A stretch of DNA of 64,000 bases, taken from contig JAGFBZ010002268.1 in assembly GCA_018398805.1 (NCBI GenBank), positions 1,674,001 through 1,738,000 on the forward strand. The letters run 5' to 3'. The DNA comes from Hirundichthys speculiger (lineage: Eukaryota; Chordata; Actinopteri; Beloniformes; Exocoetidae). The position numbers and the translations under genes are program-made. The notes under the pieces were generated by a model. That model saw nothing but the letters and a program-made list of their open reading frames with translations. It was not told where the DNA came from and did no database searches. How positions within the stretch are numbered: position 1 is the first letter of the stretch; each line of letters opens with the position of its first letter. Shown here in pieces: positions 49,409-62,441 of the stretch.

Positions 49409-52400
49409 CTGCAGAGGGAGACGTGGAGTTGTGTTTATCACCATACAGAGACAGAAGGAAGCAATTCTCACCTTCACCAGACAGCAAATGATTTACATTG
49501 ACTAATGCCTTTAACGGAAACTGAGAGGTGATTATGCATTAGTATTGTTCAACAATGTTTAACCTCAAAAAGAGAATACATTTTAATCTGTCAGTGCGAA
49601 ATATTTAAAACATTATAAGAAAAGACAGCATTTGGTGACAAATATTTCAAAAAAACAAATAAAAAGGAAAATATGGAAAATCACATTTAGTCAGGCAACA
49701 TTTGTTACGTTCTGTTGTAAAAAAACGCATTCGTAACTAATTATTATCATAACATTAATACTTTTTCTTCTTGTCTTGTCAAACATTGTCTGTAGTTTAA
49801 GGTTGTGGTTTGACAATATTGGTATTCAACAGACTTCTCTCAGTATTGGCTTTTGCTGCACTCTTATACTACATTATTATACTAAATGTATACAATATTG
49901 TGCTACAATATTCTTTTCTTTTCCCTTCACTGTTGCTGTCATTAACTTTTAGTTTTTTTTTTCCATTCTCATAGCAGTCCTTTCCTGACTGGGTAAGCTG
50001 CTATCTTTCCCCTCGCAGGGTTAGGACTGGGGTCAGGGTTTGTCACTGTTTCTGTCCAGTCTTCTCACAGCTCCAGCCAGGTGAGGTAGATGTTGCTGCT
50101 CCTCCTGGAGATCCTTCCCTGTTAAACGGAGTTTCACTCAAGTGTTGCCTGTCGTTCCGTGCATGTCAGGATGTGAATTCATAAAAACTCAAGATTCAGT
50201 GCAATTTGTCTCCTCCGCCCTTGCTACTGCAGTCCCCCTAATGTGGCATTTTATAAAATTTAATTCATTTAATTTCCACTTTATTTGTATCATGTCTATT
50301 ATAATACAAATTGTTTTTAGGCACTTTCCAGAAACCCAGAGCATGACCCCCGAGCAAAAATAAAACCACTTTATTGAATTAAAATGAACTCCGTTGCACT
50401 GAATTTGACTGAACCTGATTCACATGGTCTAGATTGAATATTATTATATTTGAGATTGAGGGACTGGGCTGTAAATACTACAGCTATACACTATATAAAT
50501 GAAATGAATCAAATAGGATTTTCACTTAATCAGTGATAAACAGTTAAAATGATAAGTTAACTTCACCCTAAAACCAGCTTTTACAGTACAAAGTCCATTC
50601 AAACATTCAATAAAAGAAAAAGTATTTTTCTTAACAAAGGCAAGAATGGCTGATGTATATTATTTAAAAAAAAAGACTGAAAAAAAGATAAATACACAAA
50701 GAAAATACAGGAGGTTTGGCTTGTTGGAAAGAAAGAAAATGAAAATCAACTACCTGCTGTGACTGTAAACAGCAGTGAGAGCAGTCAGAGAGATTCAAAT
50801 TGCATAAGCAAAAAACACATAAAAGAAAAAAAAACAACAAAGAAGTGCAAGAAATATTTAAATCTTCTTTAGAGGAACAGCAGACAAGGGTGATAACTCT
50901 CAGTGGATCTACTAGGCAGAATAAGTAGCCCTTACCTATGTAGTCGAAGCTGCCAGGCGCCAGACGCTCAGGTAAATGTGTCGCAAACAGAAAGCCTGTG
51001 AGGAAAGCCAAGGTGATGTGGTTGTAGTGGAGAATGTTGGTGTCGTTGTCAGTACAGCCCTCTCCTACACACAGGAACACCTATGAACGCAACACGCAAA
51101 GACAGTCACAATTACTCACTGAACAGGAAACCCCTTTCTGCAGCTTCATATGTCCTAATACTTTATAGACCGCTCAAGGAAATACTTGGAATTTACAACA
51201 TGCAGCCCTCAGATGTAAATGGAGAATATTGAAAAGATCCAATTTATTTATTTTTTTCATATTTATTGAGAATTTTTCATTGTATTCATGTCCACTGAAG
51301 TTACCAAAGAGGGTTATCTTTATAATAAAAGGTTTTAAAAGTGATTTAAATGTCTTTATACAGTATATGTATCAGTGGAGCTGGTGGGTTACAAAGTACT
51401 GCAGAAAAAACCCCATGTTTCAGTAAAGCCAAACATGTAGTGATAACACTTTTAGCATATACAAAAAAATGATCTAGTACATTTGCAGATGTTTAGACAT
51501 GGACTATCTTGTAATAATAGGGTATTATTAACTCCTCAGAAGAAAATCTTTATTACAACCTGAAGTCAATAAGGTCATTACTTTGAGTAAAATTATTCAT
51601 TTTATGTTATGATGCAACATTTAGAATTTTTTTGTTTTGTATTTTATTTGATACAACAATTCAAATTTAGATTTTTGTGTTCCATTAGCAAAGAAAGAAC
51701 ATCCATGCTGTGGAGGCAAACATGTGTCTTGTTATAAAAATATGTCTAAGATTATTTGAACCAGTTTTCAACTATATCATTGTGTCCAACAGGAACAGAA
51801 ACAGGCTTTTCTGACACCAGTCACTGTCTCTTTTCTCATGTAGCAGTTACATTTGAAATGCAACCTACTGTGAACATATGACTCATCTGACATTTTTGGA
51901 AGCATTTTAAATGAGGAATAATTTGTTTGTTTGTTTACAGCACTTTTTTTTAAAGCTAGTGAGAAGAACATATTACGTGTTATAGGTACTTCTCTTTCCT
52001 TCAGTGTGATATATAGCTTTTTATGTATGTAAAAGGTCTGCAAAGGAACATAGCTCACAGAAAAAGGGAATTATTCTGTCCTACAAAAGATAACTGCTCC
52101 TGGAAACCCAGACTGGTTTATGGGATCACTCAGGAAGGTTTAGTGTGTGCCAAACATGAGAATGAACAGTTACAGCAGAGTCTTTTTGTAAAATGGCAGT
52201 AAAAACACAGAGGCTAAAATAAAAGATGTCATACATAAATGAGAAAAGGAAGGAACAGCAATTTACAATCTAGAGTGTCTCTCTCTCTCTCTTAAAGATT
52301 AAACTTATAAACATAGACCTTCAAAATAATTCCAAACCTGTAAATGAGCTTGGAGTGACCACTTTAAGGTGGTTTTGGCCATTGATAGGCGCTTTAATCT

Positions 52401-55400
52401 AACAGTCTGGCTCCATTCATCCTCTCACTTGATTCTACAGATAAAACTCCTGCTGTGTGACAGGTGCGACAGTGACCCTACCCTATAGAACAGAGGAATG
52501 TTGTCAAACAGGTAGGGATAGGCAAAGGCAATGACTCGCAGATGTTTGCTGAACTTTGGACTCTGACACTCAGGGAATCTGAAACAAAAAAAAGGAGAAA
52601 AAACATTTCTTCTGATAAACCACAGTCATGTGAATCAATGGGTATGATTGCAATGAAGATGTTTATGTAAAGTATCACAATTGCTCTTGACACCATAGTT
52701 GATTTACACTGTTAAATAATTAACTTTATATCATTTTTAATACAAAGGGAATTACCATTTAATGTCAATATAATTTGTCCTTTTTATTACTATTATTAAA
52801 AAGCAGAACATTGACTACGACTACAATTAATGGAGTAGCAATAATACAAGAAAATATGTTATTAAATACATAAAATAAAAACATTAAATAATTAAAAATT
52901 CAAGTTTTTAGATGGAATATATAGTTAAACTTGTCACAAACTAGATGAAAAAATAAATAAATAAATGAGACTGCAGTTTATCAACCATTTATGTCCAGTT
53001 GCTGCCAGAACCTTTTCTCTGGCTGTGATTTAACTGGAAGACGTTAGTGACTCAGTTTGTTGCATAACAAGTTTTTCTGCTGTTTGTACCTGCAGGTCCA
53101 GCGTACCCAGCTGAAACTACACAGATCAGTCACCGTGTGGGCCTGACCCTGTCATCACTGTTAGGGAACACCCATTGTATTAAAAAGTAAATTGCTCAAC
53201 AGAGCCTTTAAAATCACTGTGATTATACATGTTTACAAGAGGACATTTTGGTTATCTTATCATTTTTATCATATCATATCTCATCATATCCCTTTGAATG
53301 AAAACAGAATTATTTAAAACAGGGAAGAGACAACAGAAGATTTTTAGCAAATGCATGTTCTTTACCTCTTTACAACGTCATGATTATATTGCAGAAATGG
53401 CAAGCCAAGCCTTAGCAGTGGGGAGAGATGAGTGAAAGAACAGATATTAGCTGTATAAAACCAACATTATTCAGCACATGAACAATACAAGACATGGAAC
53501 TGTGTCATTCTGATATGTTAAACATGTTTCCCTTAAATGATGGTCCAGTCAATTTACCATTTCCAATTTTCACTATCTATCTGGAAGTCATTTTCCATGA
53601 CAGTCACAACCTCTGAAGTGTAATTCACACCAGAGTAACTGCACATTCTGAAAATCATTAAAAGACCAAGTCATTCAGTTAAAACCTGTTAGAGCTGGTA
53701 TGTACTTAGACTATGGACATTGCAATGTTGTCTTGCGCTAGTACCATGAATTATTAAAAATCCAGCTGCAATATCATCAACTTCTACAGATTAGGAGGAA
53801 ACTGACTGAATAATTGTGCGACAGTAAAGCCTTCACCGTGTCAGATTCAGTTCAGGTGGGCTTAAACTCAGTCTTGATGTTGATATGATCACATAGTAAC
53901 ATCTTCACATTCTTTACTTGCTGACATTTAGTTTGTGAGATTTAGCTTCTGAAAATGATCTGCCATATTTATCCATTTATTATGCTTAACTGTTAAACCC
54001 CAGTTTTTGCCGTTATGTCTGATCAATATTTTCAAGTCGCATCTCTAAATATTATGTTTTCTAAAAATAATAAGGGAATTGTACTAAAACTTAAGAGAAA
54101 TTAACCACTTCAAAGCTCTTCATTAACACTGCATATTGAGGCCCAGAAAATAATTATCATCATAAAAGTAATATATTTTAAATTTTTAGTTGAAGTTGGG
54201 ACTGTTTTAATATGTTCTGCTCCGTTCCTCCTGACAGAACTGGTGGAACTGAGTCAGGTTTGCAGGTCGTCTTGCTCACACACTCCTCTTAGGCTCTGCA
54301 CACAAATGTTCTGTAGGATTAAGATTATGGGCCCAATCTTCCGCCAAACCTCCTAAAGCCGCTATTAAGGCATAGCGGGTAGCGGGAGGGGCGTTCCCCC
54401 GCAAAGAACGCAATCTTCCACCCTTGCTAAACCCGCTATCCCACCTGCGCTAACCGCTATATTATGCATAGGAGTGGTTAGGGCGTTCCACCTGTTAAAC
54501 CAATCAGTGCGTCAGTAGCCATTGTCTTTAAGAGCAGGTTGCGCTACCCGCAAACCACAAACCGCTATGGAGCGTCTTTTCATCCAGATCGGAGCAGCTC
54601 TCATGCGCAGCTCGTCTGGGACTCTGCTGTAGAGCTTCTCCTCCTCTGCACTGATATATACATAAAAAATATTTTTACACAGACAATTCCTATCAGCAAC
54701 TTGAAAGTCCCAGATATTTTTGCGCTCCTGGTAAACACGCTCAGGCAGAACTGCGGGAACATATTCTCAGCAGGGGGTGCTGGGAGTCTGGGACAGCTGT
54801 GTGTCTTGATGCAGCTGATGTGTTTTTTAAAATACTGCACAACGAATCATTGGATGTGCGTTTATAGATCACGAACAATTAATGTTTAACAGTTTCAGAC
54901 ATATCGGAAATAAATTCCCGCATCCAACCATTTCCAGCTTGACACCAGAGACAAAGATCTCCTTGGTTTCCTCCACAGCAGACATCTGAATGAGATCATG
55001 CCACAGCTGTACAGACTGACGTGTCTGGCCGTGACTATTACCACATCCACCACAACTGCTGACCAGACATCCTCTGACCTCAAGAGAATAAAAACGTATG
55101 CAAGTAATACGATGATGCGTAATCGAGAGGTAGAGCCGTTTGTGCACGTCCACATGTGACCAGGTGGACGCACATTTATTCCATTTGGACGCGCTCTCTT
55201 ACGCGCCGACATGCGACATCAGTTATTTATTTATTCATTTTTACCAAAAATAAAACAGCTGGAATGAACTATAGTTCAGAATTTTGTTTTCTCATGATTG
55301 TGGATCATTTTGGAAAAGCTTTCAAAAATTGTGGAAAGAATGATTTGTTTCGTGATTTGAAAATGGTGCAGACTCATTGATGCATTCTAACTCTTTAAAA

Positions 55401-58400
55401 GAGAAAAAAGAAAAAAAGAATCCTAATATGTTGTTCTTGTGATTTGCTAAAACAGGATCAGTGCTACAAGTGTCTGTGTAACATGAGCATACCTGGAGTA
55501 GCAGGCCAGGATGGTGCAGACGACAGTGTTGAACACGGCGATGGGGATGTAACACCGGTGAAAGGAGCTGTTCACCCACTTATCAGGGAAAACATAAGCT
55601 GAATAAATGACTGCTGACCCTACAACAGAACAGAGTTATTCTAAATTAGAAAAAGGTATGTGGTCAGTCCAGTCAGTGGGAGTCAGTGGGACTCCTCCCT
55701 CATGGTTTTGTTTACATGTTAATCATGTGATGAGTCTTATGCAGTGATGAGTATCTCTGTATCGGTGTCACGCTTTTATCACCTGGGCTAAATTATTATC
55801 ACAAGACATTCTTTCTCTTTTATTTTCATCTTTCTTCTCACCTTTTTATACCACTTCTGGCTGAGTTTCAGAAAAAGTTGTAATATCTTAGCAAAATGAT
55901 CCAGTACCACGTTTCACACGGTTCTCTGATAACCCTCTTTCCACAGAGGACGGTGCACTCACCCAGGCTGTAGAAACTAAGGGCGCCATAATCAAAAAAG
56001 AAGCAGATGTGGCGTGCTCGCGCTGACATGGTGCTGAAGGTGTGAGCACAGCTGGACGCCAGTGGATAAATGCAACAGGAGACGAGGAAGACCACCAGAG
56101 GCCAGGTGAAGGAGTCCTGCCAAGCTGTCTGCATCAGGACCACGGTGACAAGTCTCCACAGGAAGTACCTGTCAGGTGATACAGCTTACATTTCAGCCAG
56201 GACCTGCATGGAGTTATGGTATCAAATAAAAAGATAATACAATAACAAATGTAGGCTCATTTTTTTTTCTTTTTGGAGAGGACTGGAGGAAGGGAAAGGT
56301 TGGAGTTCTGTGTTTTGTGGATGTTTTGTTCAAATTTCAACAGATGTGACATCATCCAGAAATTGCATACCCTCTCTTTAAGTTGAAATAGCTGCTGCTA
56401 AAAAGTTTAGATTCACACACTTCTCAGACATGAACCTCTGGATCTATATTGTCAATAAATTCTCTTTTTTTTTCTACTTTTTTTTTTTCAAACTCCTAAC
56501 CACGGTTAGAACTTGTATTACAGCCTGAAGTTGTTGAAAGTGAAATAGATGGCATTTATATATTGTTCACAAATTTTCAGATGCCATTGTTATTATCATT
56601 CAATATGAAGTAATTGTAAAAAAAAATGGTGAGTTCAGAATAATTGATATGATACATGAGTAATCATTCCTAATAAATTGCCCTGCATCAGCAACGTTGA
56701 CAGTCTTGCAGAAGTCCTGATATATGCCTGCATAAATAAATAAAGGGGTTTTAAAACATTTGCTGGATAATATTTTTTACATGACATACCAAATGTGGGT
56801 GTGAGTGCAACTTGGCCTTTCAGTCTTTAGGCCTGATGAAGGAAAACTTAAAACCTTTTATCCTGCAACATGCCATCTGTTCATTTCCTGTTTACTGAGA
56901 GATTAAACAAACATTATACAATAGGTCAATTATAAAGCTTTAGGTGTTGGTCTTTTCATAATATCTGTTCCCACCTTTTCAATTCTTTAAGCTAACTGTT
57001 TCTAAGATCTAGAACAAAGGGTCATCAAAGCAAAGAAGCTAGCATGTTAGCATTTTTAATTTACAAAGCGAGCTAGAACATTTAAAGAAGTCCTCTCTGT
57101 GAGGTGAAAGAAAACGATTTACAGTGTGAGTAAAAAAAGTTCCTAATATTGACCAAAACTCAACAACAAGCACAAATGTGTAGTTATATTCCCCGTCAGA
57201 GTGCCTGTCCCAAGGGAAAGTAAATAAATGAACGAATAAACAAAGATCTTCATGATTAAGTATTTTCTCCCAGCAGGTGTCAGTCACAAACAGCTGAATC
57301 CTGGCAGTCAGTGTTGTCCCATTACTGAGCAGTTAGCTAATCATAGCTCTTCACACAAAAACCTGAAGCTCATTAGTGCATGACCCGCAGGTCTACACCG
57401 AGGCCCTAGACTCAAACACTCATGGTGTCTTTAACATATTAAAAACACACAGCCACCCACACAAACACACAGTCTCGAGGGTACGCGGTCAAAGCAACTG
57501 GCATCTCAGCGGGGGTGAAGCACAGTGTGGCAGCTGGAGCAGCAAGCTGAGCCGTGAACACAGACGTTTGTGCACAGAGATGACATGAATCCAGCTGTCA
57601 AGAGTCTCACAAACAAACACAGAACAGGAGGAGGTCCAGTTATCAGAGAGGTTCTGGTTGTCTCGGTTCAATTTGGAAAGGAATATCAAACTGCTGAATC
57701 AAAAACATAATTTTCACAGTTAACAGCACAATAAGCTATATTATTATTAAGATTATAACGGTAATGCTCTGTTATATCTTCATTGACAACTCAGATGCTG
57801 TGTTCCCTAAAATGGAACCATTTTATTCTGGCAAATACAGTGTCAGTGGCGTCATTAGGCCTATTTTAGGGGGGCTTCAGCCGCCGGCGTGGCCCACTCT
57901 TTTAAAAACTCAAAAATAACACCCCAACCATCCATTGTTGGTGGTTAGTAGTGCATGGTGGCACCACGTAGTACTAACCACCAACAAACCTTACTTTTTA
58001 TTTATTTTCTTTTGCCTCTTTTTGGCCCGTTAAAACACCTAATTACAGCGTGGATTCATGCTTTTACTTTACACTCACCAGCAACCGCTTATGTCCAAAC
58101 AACACAATATTAACTATCCACATATTCTTTTTCTTTTTCATTTTAAGACTAAAAAATGAAAACGACCCTGCCTAATGGTATCATCCTCTTCTCACTAACG
58201 TTACTTGTGGGTTGTGGTGGGGCTAATTGGGTGCTCAGCACCCCTAAAGCTCCGACCCTAGAATCGCCCCTGTACAGCGTTGTTAAAAATGACTCCGTGT
58301 GTTATCAAAACTGATCCTGACATGTTTCCACATTTCCACAATTATTCCTAAATATGTTATTTTTCTCTTATTGTTATTGAAGCAAGACACCAGCTTGGTT

Positions 58401-60565
58401 TGTTTCTCAAGTTAACCCTTTTTTTCTTCTTTTGTCTGAAAAAGCTTTAACCTACTTTTGTGCCAAACGGGCGTAAATGTGGCGTAAATGTACAGGTCTG
58501 TGAATAAATGATTAGAAACTCCCTTTAGGGTTGAGGTGTTTCCACTTGTGAAGAAAGCACTGTGAAATCTGTGGGACCCACATGATTGCTTGGACGATAA
58601 CTTCAAAACAAACTCGTCTGTATGTTTATTCCTCATATTACATGACACATTGGAGACTGACAGCGATAAATCAGAGGAGTTTGGCTCAGAAATGTCCTTG
58701 TGGCAAGCTTCTGAGGTAGCCAAAACATTTCAGTTAAAATGTCATCTGAGACTAAGCTGGAATGATCATTCTTCTTAAATACTTCTCTCTACAAAGAATG
58801 TTCATCTGCAAAACTTCACGGTGAGAAATTTCTCGATAACTTTTCGACCCACAAGCTCTACAGGCCATGCGAGATTCCTTCTTCATGAAGCAGACGATGC
58901 TTCCGAGGCTTTTCTGGTTGTTGTGAAAACACAAACACAGGCTTCCTTTTGTGATGAGATCTGGCAAAACCACGCGTCTGCTCCGAACTGGGAGGCATTT
59001 CATCATTGTCATTTTGTTTTGTTCTTATATTTGGTCTGCAGCACATTTGAAAGAGAAAGACAATAAGCTTGTTACTAGAGTGTAATGTCGCCCATCCATC
59101 TCACAACACAGAAATAATGTTGTGGCTTTGGGGATAGCAAGAGATGGCAATAAAGTGTCTCTATTGTTTCGTCCTATTCTTCCTGCAAACATGACTTAAA
59201 GTTAGTGTGCATTTACACGAGTCAAAATGGATGAATTTTACATTCAAAAAATCTTTACATTTTGTCTTTTGGGGACAGATCCGGACTCAGATGGGCCAGT
59301 CCGGTACCTGCACACCCTTCTTCTTGAGTCGTGCTTTTGTCATGTGTGCAGATGTTCTACACTGTCTTGTGACATCACTGTTGTCATACGTTGTCTTAAA
59401 GGCAGCAAATGCTTCACTAAAGTCTCAGAGGGCTTTTCTGAATCTATGCTTCCATCACAGAAAGTAGAATGCAAAACTTATTTCAACTTCATTACATAAT
59501 TTAAATCAGCCTCAACCTCAACCCAGCTTTTTTTTTTTTCTGGAATATGTTGCGGTCAAACATTTATGCTTTATGGTCCTTTGTTGAAATAATTTCAAAT
59601 TTCTCCATTGTGACTAACTTTTTGCCAGTTAGTCACAATGGACACAGACAGACAGCAAAAATTATGGAGCTTATTTTTTTTTATGGAGCATTGTTTTTTT
59701 TTTTAAAAAAGAGCATTATCATCGTACCAGGTTGGCAGAAAGTGGGTCCAGATGTTGAGCGTCTCATTGGTCAGCTGGAAGAGGCTCAGGATGCAGTCGA
59801 TAGGCTGAGCTGCGAGGGTGTCGGTACCCTGAAATGATGCTGTCTTCATGGAAAACCTCACGACAGAAAAAACCTTTTGTTAGTTTTCAGCCACTTTAGC
59901 AACTCTTAGAAACCTGTTTTCCTCTCCTACTCTAGAACCAGAACCAACAGAGCCACCATTCCTACACCTATGTTTTAGTTTCTAACGCTCCAGAGGTGCA
60001 CCTGCACTGAGGTTTTAGGCCTTTGGTCTGACATTTGTGAAAATGTTTCAGACCAAACAATCTAAGAAAGAGAAATAAATCTTTCATCTCACGGCCCAAA
60101 AATAAGATACAGTGAAATCAAATCATTACATCGACATCAGATTTATGTCCTTAGCAGGTTTACACATAATACAATTCTTAAATTATTCAATTCAGTTCAA
60201 TTAAATTTTATGTGTATAGCGTCTGTTACAATGCCAATTGTCTCTAGGTGCTTTACAGAGACCCGAACTATGAATGATTTTGTTTGCTTGTTTGTTTGTT
60301 TTCTTTTTTTATTCATGAAGTGAAATCTGTGACACAGAAATCTGGAAGAACAAACTCTGAATACACTTTTGATTTAAAAAGTTTTCCTGAAAATACCCAG
60401 GGATGTTTGATAAATTTCCCAGAACTCACCAGTGGAGCCTGACAGCCAGAGAGCTCTAACAGCAGAACTGTGGAGTGAAGCTGGAGTGACGGTGAGTGAG
60501 GATGAACTTACTTTGGGCACCTGATTGATGGTGAGGACTCGTTGGAACCTGATGAGGCTGAGCAT
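49158..60565 (-). CDS. paqr5: paqr5: membrane progestin receptor gamma (PAQR5), 7 coding exons, with one frame break
   Basis: PAQR-family seven-helix membrane protein; in vertebrates PAQR5 (mPR gamma) binds progestins at the cell surface. Seven exons joined by GT-AG sites and phase give 335 residues when one surplus base in exon 2 is discounted (human 330). Seen: MLSLIRFQRVLTINQVPK start, NETLNIWTHFLPTW (48-61), S-x3-H in SSCAHTFSTMS (99-109), D120 in FFDYGALSFYSLG, HLPERLAP, and H-x3-H in GHSHQLFHVCAILG (253-266). The S/H/D/H-x3-H set is the metal-binding signature of the PAQR fold. Hydrophobic segments follow the family pattern. Teleosts often have two copies (paqr5a and paqr5b); I cannot say which this is. 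The gene next to it is kif23, as in human. Confidence 0.93.
49955..50400. mobile_element. LINE-like fragment in paqr5 intron 6
   Basis: CTCCTCCTGGAGATCCTTCC and TTCCCTGTTAAACGGAGTTT, followed by a TTATTTGTATCATGTC...GGCACTTTCCAGA tail, phrases common in 5'-truncated fish retroelements. A similar tail recurs near 60185-60275. Confidence 0.45.
50936..51080 (-). CDS. paqr5: paqr5 coding exon 6
   Basis: 145 nt, residues 205-252. ITLAFLTGFLFATHLPERLA matches human FCALLTGFLFASHLPERLAP. The upstream part is divergent. Confidence 0.94.
52482..52578 (-). CDS. paqr5: paqr5 coding exon 5
   Basis: 97 nt ending at residue 204. FSKHLRVIAFAYPYLFDNIP matches human LSKVLRTGAFAYPFLFDNLP. Donor AGG|gtaggg. 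Confidence 0.94.
54290..55215 (+). pseudogene. hAT transposase remnant in paqr5 intron 4
   Basis: The plus strand reads DTRDKDLLGFLHSRHLNEIM, PQLYRLTCLAVTITTSTTTA and SSDLKRIKTYASNTMMRN (54935-55130), a hAT C-terminal dimerisation domain, nearly identical to 26660-26870. GC-rich inverted sequence GGGCCCAATCTTCCGCC lies at the left. Confidence 0.65.
55493..55619 (-). CDS. paqr5: paqr5 coding exon 4
   Basis: 127 nt. GSAVIYSAYVFPDKWVNSSF and IPIAVFNTVVCTILACYS align to the human segment between helices 3 and 4 (ending LSCYSR). Confidence 0.93.
55963..56168 (-). CDS. paqr5: paqr5 coding exon 3
   Basis: 206 nt, residues 61-129. Contains two hydrophobic segments, CAHTFSTMSARARHICFFFD and the metal-site residues S99, H103 and D120. 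Good acceptor tgacag and donor gtgagt. Confidence 0.95.
57844..58272. mobile_element. hAT-type element in paqr5 intron 2
   Basis: Starts CAGTGGCGTCATTAGG, ends GAATCGCCCCTG. Flanks tacagtgt and tacagcgt (7/8 target duplication). Confidence 0.78.
59728..59856 (-). CDS. paqr5: paqr5 coding exon 2 with a +1 frameshift
   Basis: 129 nt where 128 are expected. After acceptor gtgag it reads VFHEDSIISGYRHPRSSA, parallel to human VFWEDGIMSGYRRPTSSA. The frame then slips by one base within 59799-59802 before DCILSLFQLTNETLNIWTHF. Read literally, a stop follows about 13 codons later. A second acceptor (tttcag) 28 nt downstream gives a 101-nt exon (59728-59828) that is in frame with exon 1 but loses the conserved segment. 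A gene finder may choose that version. Confidence 0.85.
60512..60565 (-). CDS. paqr5: paqr5 coding exon 1 (start codon)
   Basis: 54 nt, ATG at 60565-60563, MLSLIRFQRVLTINQVPK then gtaagt. Human starts MLSLKLPQLLQVHQVPR with the same exon end. The 5' UTR and any non-coding first exon are not resolved. Confidence 0.92.
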
Positions 60566-60599
60566 GACCGCTGCAAGGAGCTGCTGCCGTCTGAGACGA

Positions 60600-62440
60600 G
60601 GACTGAACAGGAGCCGCGGCCAAGGTGTGCCTTCCTCTTTATAAGGTTTGTGTTGCCATGCCGTCTTCATGATGGTTCCTCCCCTTTCATCTCCTCCCTT
60701 TTCAAATCCAGCGAGTATATCCAGTACCTGTTCTGCTCCTCCCATCTCTGTGGAGGTGGAGGGTGTGTGAGTACAGGTGTGCACTCACCAACAGCTGTTT
60801 GGCCACATGAAGTCAAACATTTTTCTTTTTTTTTTCATAAAAGAAGGTAAGTTTTTTTTTTTTTTTTTTCCAAATGTGGAAATTTTCAATCCCAACCTCT
60901 TAACATCCATATAAAATGACTGTTGCTCCCAAAACAAAGGATTTCTTTTCTTGCGATTGTGCAATCCTGTGGTCACAAAGGGTGACAGTCAAGCCAGTAA
61001 GACAGGCTTTAATTATCAATCTTCCTTCAATGACAAAAAACGCAGCTGTCATTGACATTAACGCTTTTATCACTGGGGTGAATTCTTGCCATTCATGCCA
61101 GAAACTCCCAGTTAGTGCACCAGATGAGCAGCTCAGTGCTGAACTGGTTTCGATAAAGCTGACATCATGAATGAAGGGTGTGAATCAATGTGGCGGTAAA
61201 GTCAACAGAGCTGATTTCTTGACATGTCACCGTCTGATCCTAGCAGGCCAACGGGGCCCCGTCGGACCCCGCAGGGGTCTGTTAACTTGTTTGAACTCTG
61301 AAACAATGGAAGCAAACATGAGTGCAGGGGTAGGAAGAGGAATGTAGTGCAGAAGATGTTCTCTGGAGCTTAGCCTGACGGCTCACGGTGCAAATAAAAG
61401 AAGAAGCTGGCGATGTTTGGCTTTTAATATCACTTGGAAAGAAAAAGTGTCTACTTTGAGTTAAACTTAGAGAAATATTATACCAGTGGCTTAAATGTAA
61501 AAACTGGCATTGGTTAATGCTTGATCTCAGATGATTAATGGAAAACTCAAATGATGTCAGTATTAATGCCTAATCTTCATTATCAAGCTTCTGTTCACGA
61601 GCTAATTCAAATGATTCTACAGGAATAAGCGTCACTCTCCGATCCTTCAGCCGTGCCCTCATTAAAACAATCCTGATTAATCCACCTCGCCGTGTTGTAA
61701 GTTAACACAACAGCTCAGGGGGATGAACTAACGCAGACACTCCTGCACGGCACCCTGGGAGTTCATCCCGCTTCCTCTCAGAGGAGCCAAGTTGTGGTTG
61801 CAGAGCAGCAGCAGAGGTTTGAAGAATAGAAAATGAGCCAGCAGTTGATGCATGTTTGACTGGGAGCACGTTGGTCTTGGCAGATGGGTGACGTACTACA
61901 GTTAAAGGTGAGTTAATATGTAATCCGCCAAGACTTTCATTTCTAACTATTTCAACAATGTCAAGTGCTGAGAGTTGTGATCCCACGAGAGCCAGAGGAT
62001 CGAAAACAAGGGTAACTGGAGTGTGTACGGCACCCTGAGAGGGGATCCCAGTTTCTCTGGTGAGGAGATAGGAACAGAAGAGAATATTCATTTTATATAG
62101 CTATTTTAATATGTAATGCAGTTCCAGAATGAAAAACAGTGCTTCGTCATTATCCCCAGGAGCTTTCAAAACAAATACAGTAAAAAATTCAAAATGAAAA
62201 AAAAAAAATAGATTTTTTTTTTTGTCTAAGGTTTTGATTAATAATGTGTGTGTGATATAAATAGTTACTGCCATGTGTAACGGTTGTTTGTCAGTGTCTG
62301 CTCTGGAACTGCAGCACGACATAAAAGACAAAAGTTTAGAGACCGTACTGACTTTCTGGCACCAAAAAAAAGGTCACATGTGCAGCAAAAATGAACTTTT
62401 ACAATTTTTAGCTCATCCTTATCCTCCCCTGTAGACTAGA
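60600..62440. other. region upstream of paqr5, gene-free
   Basis: It would hold the paqr5 promoter, but no clear TATA, CpG island or first exon could be fixed. A minus-strand open frame at 61702-62091 lacks recognisable features. Confidence 0.45.
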
Positions 62441-62441
62441 G

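Noticed and set aside
50664..51080. Long continuous minus-strand frame of 138 codons at paqr5 exon 6
   Set aside because: Only 50936-51080 is exon; the rest is read-through into the intron past a good donor.
61702..62091. 129-codon minus-strand open frame upstream of paqr5
   Set aside because: No recognised family, no splice or promoter context, and composition unlike the true exons. A glce exon was considered from human neighbour order, but nothing matched.
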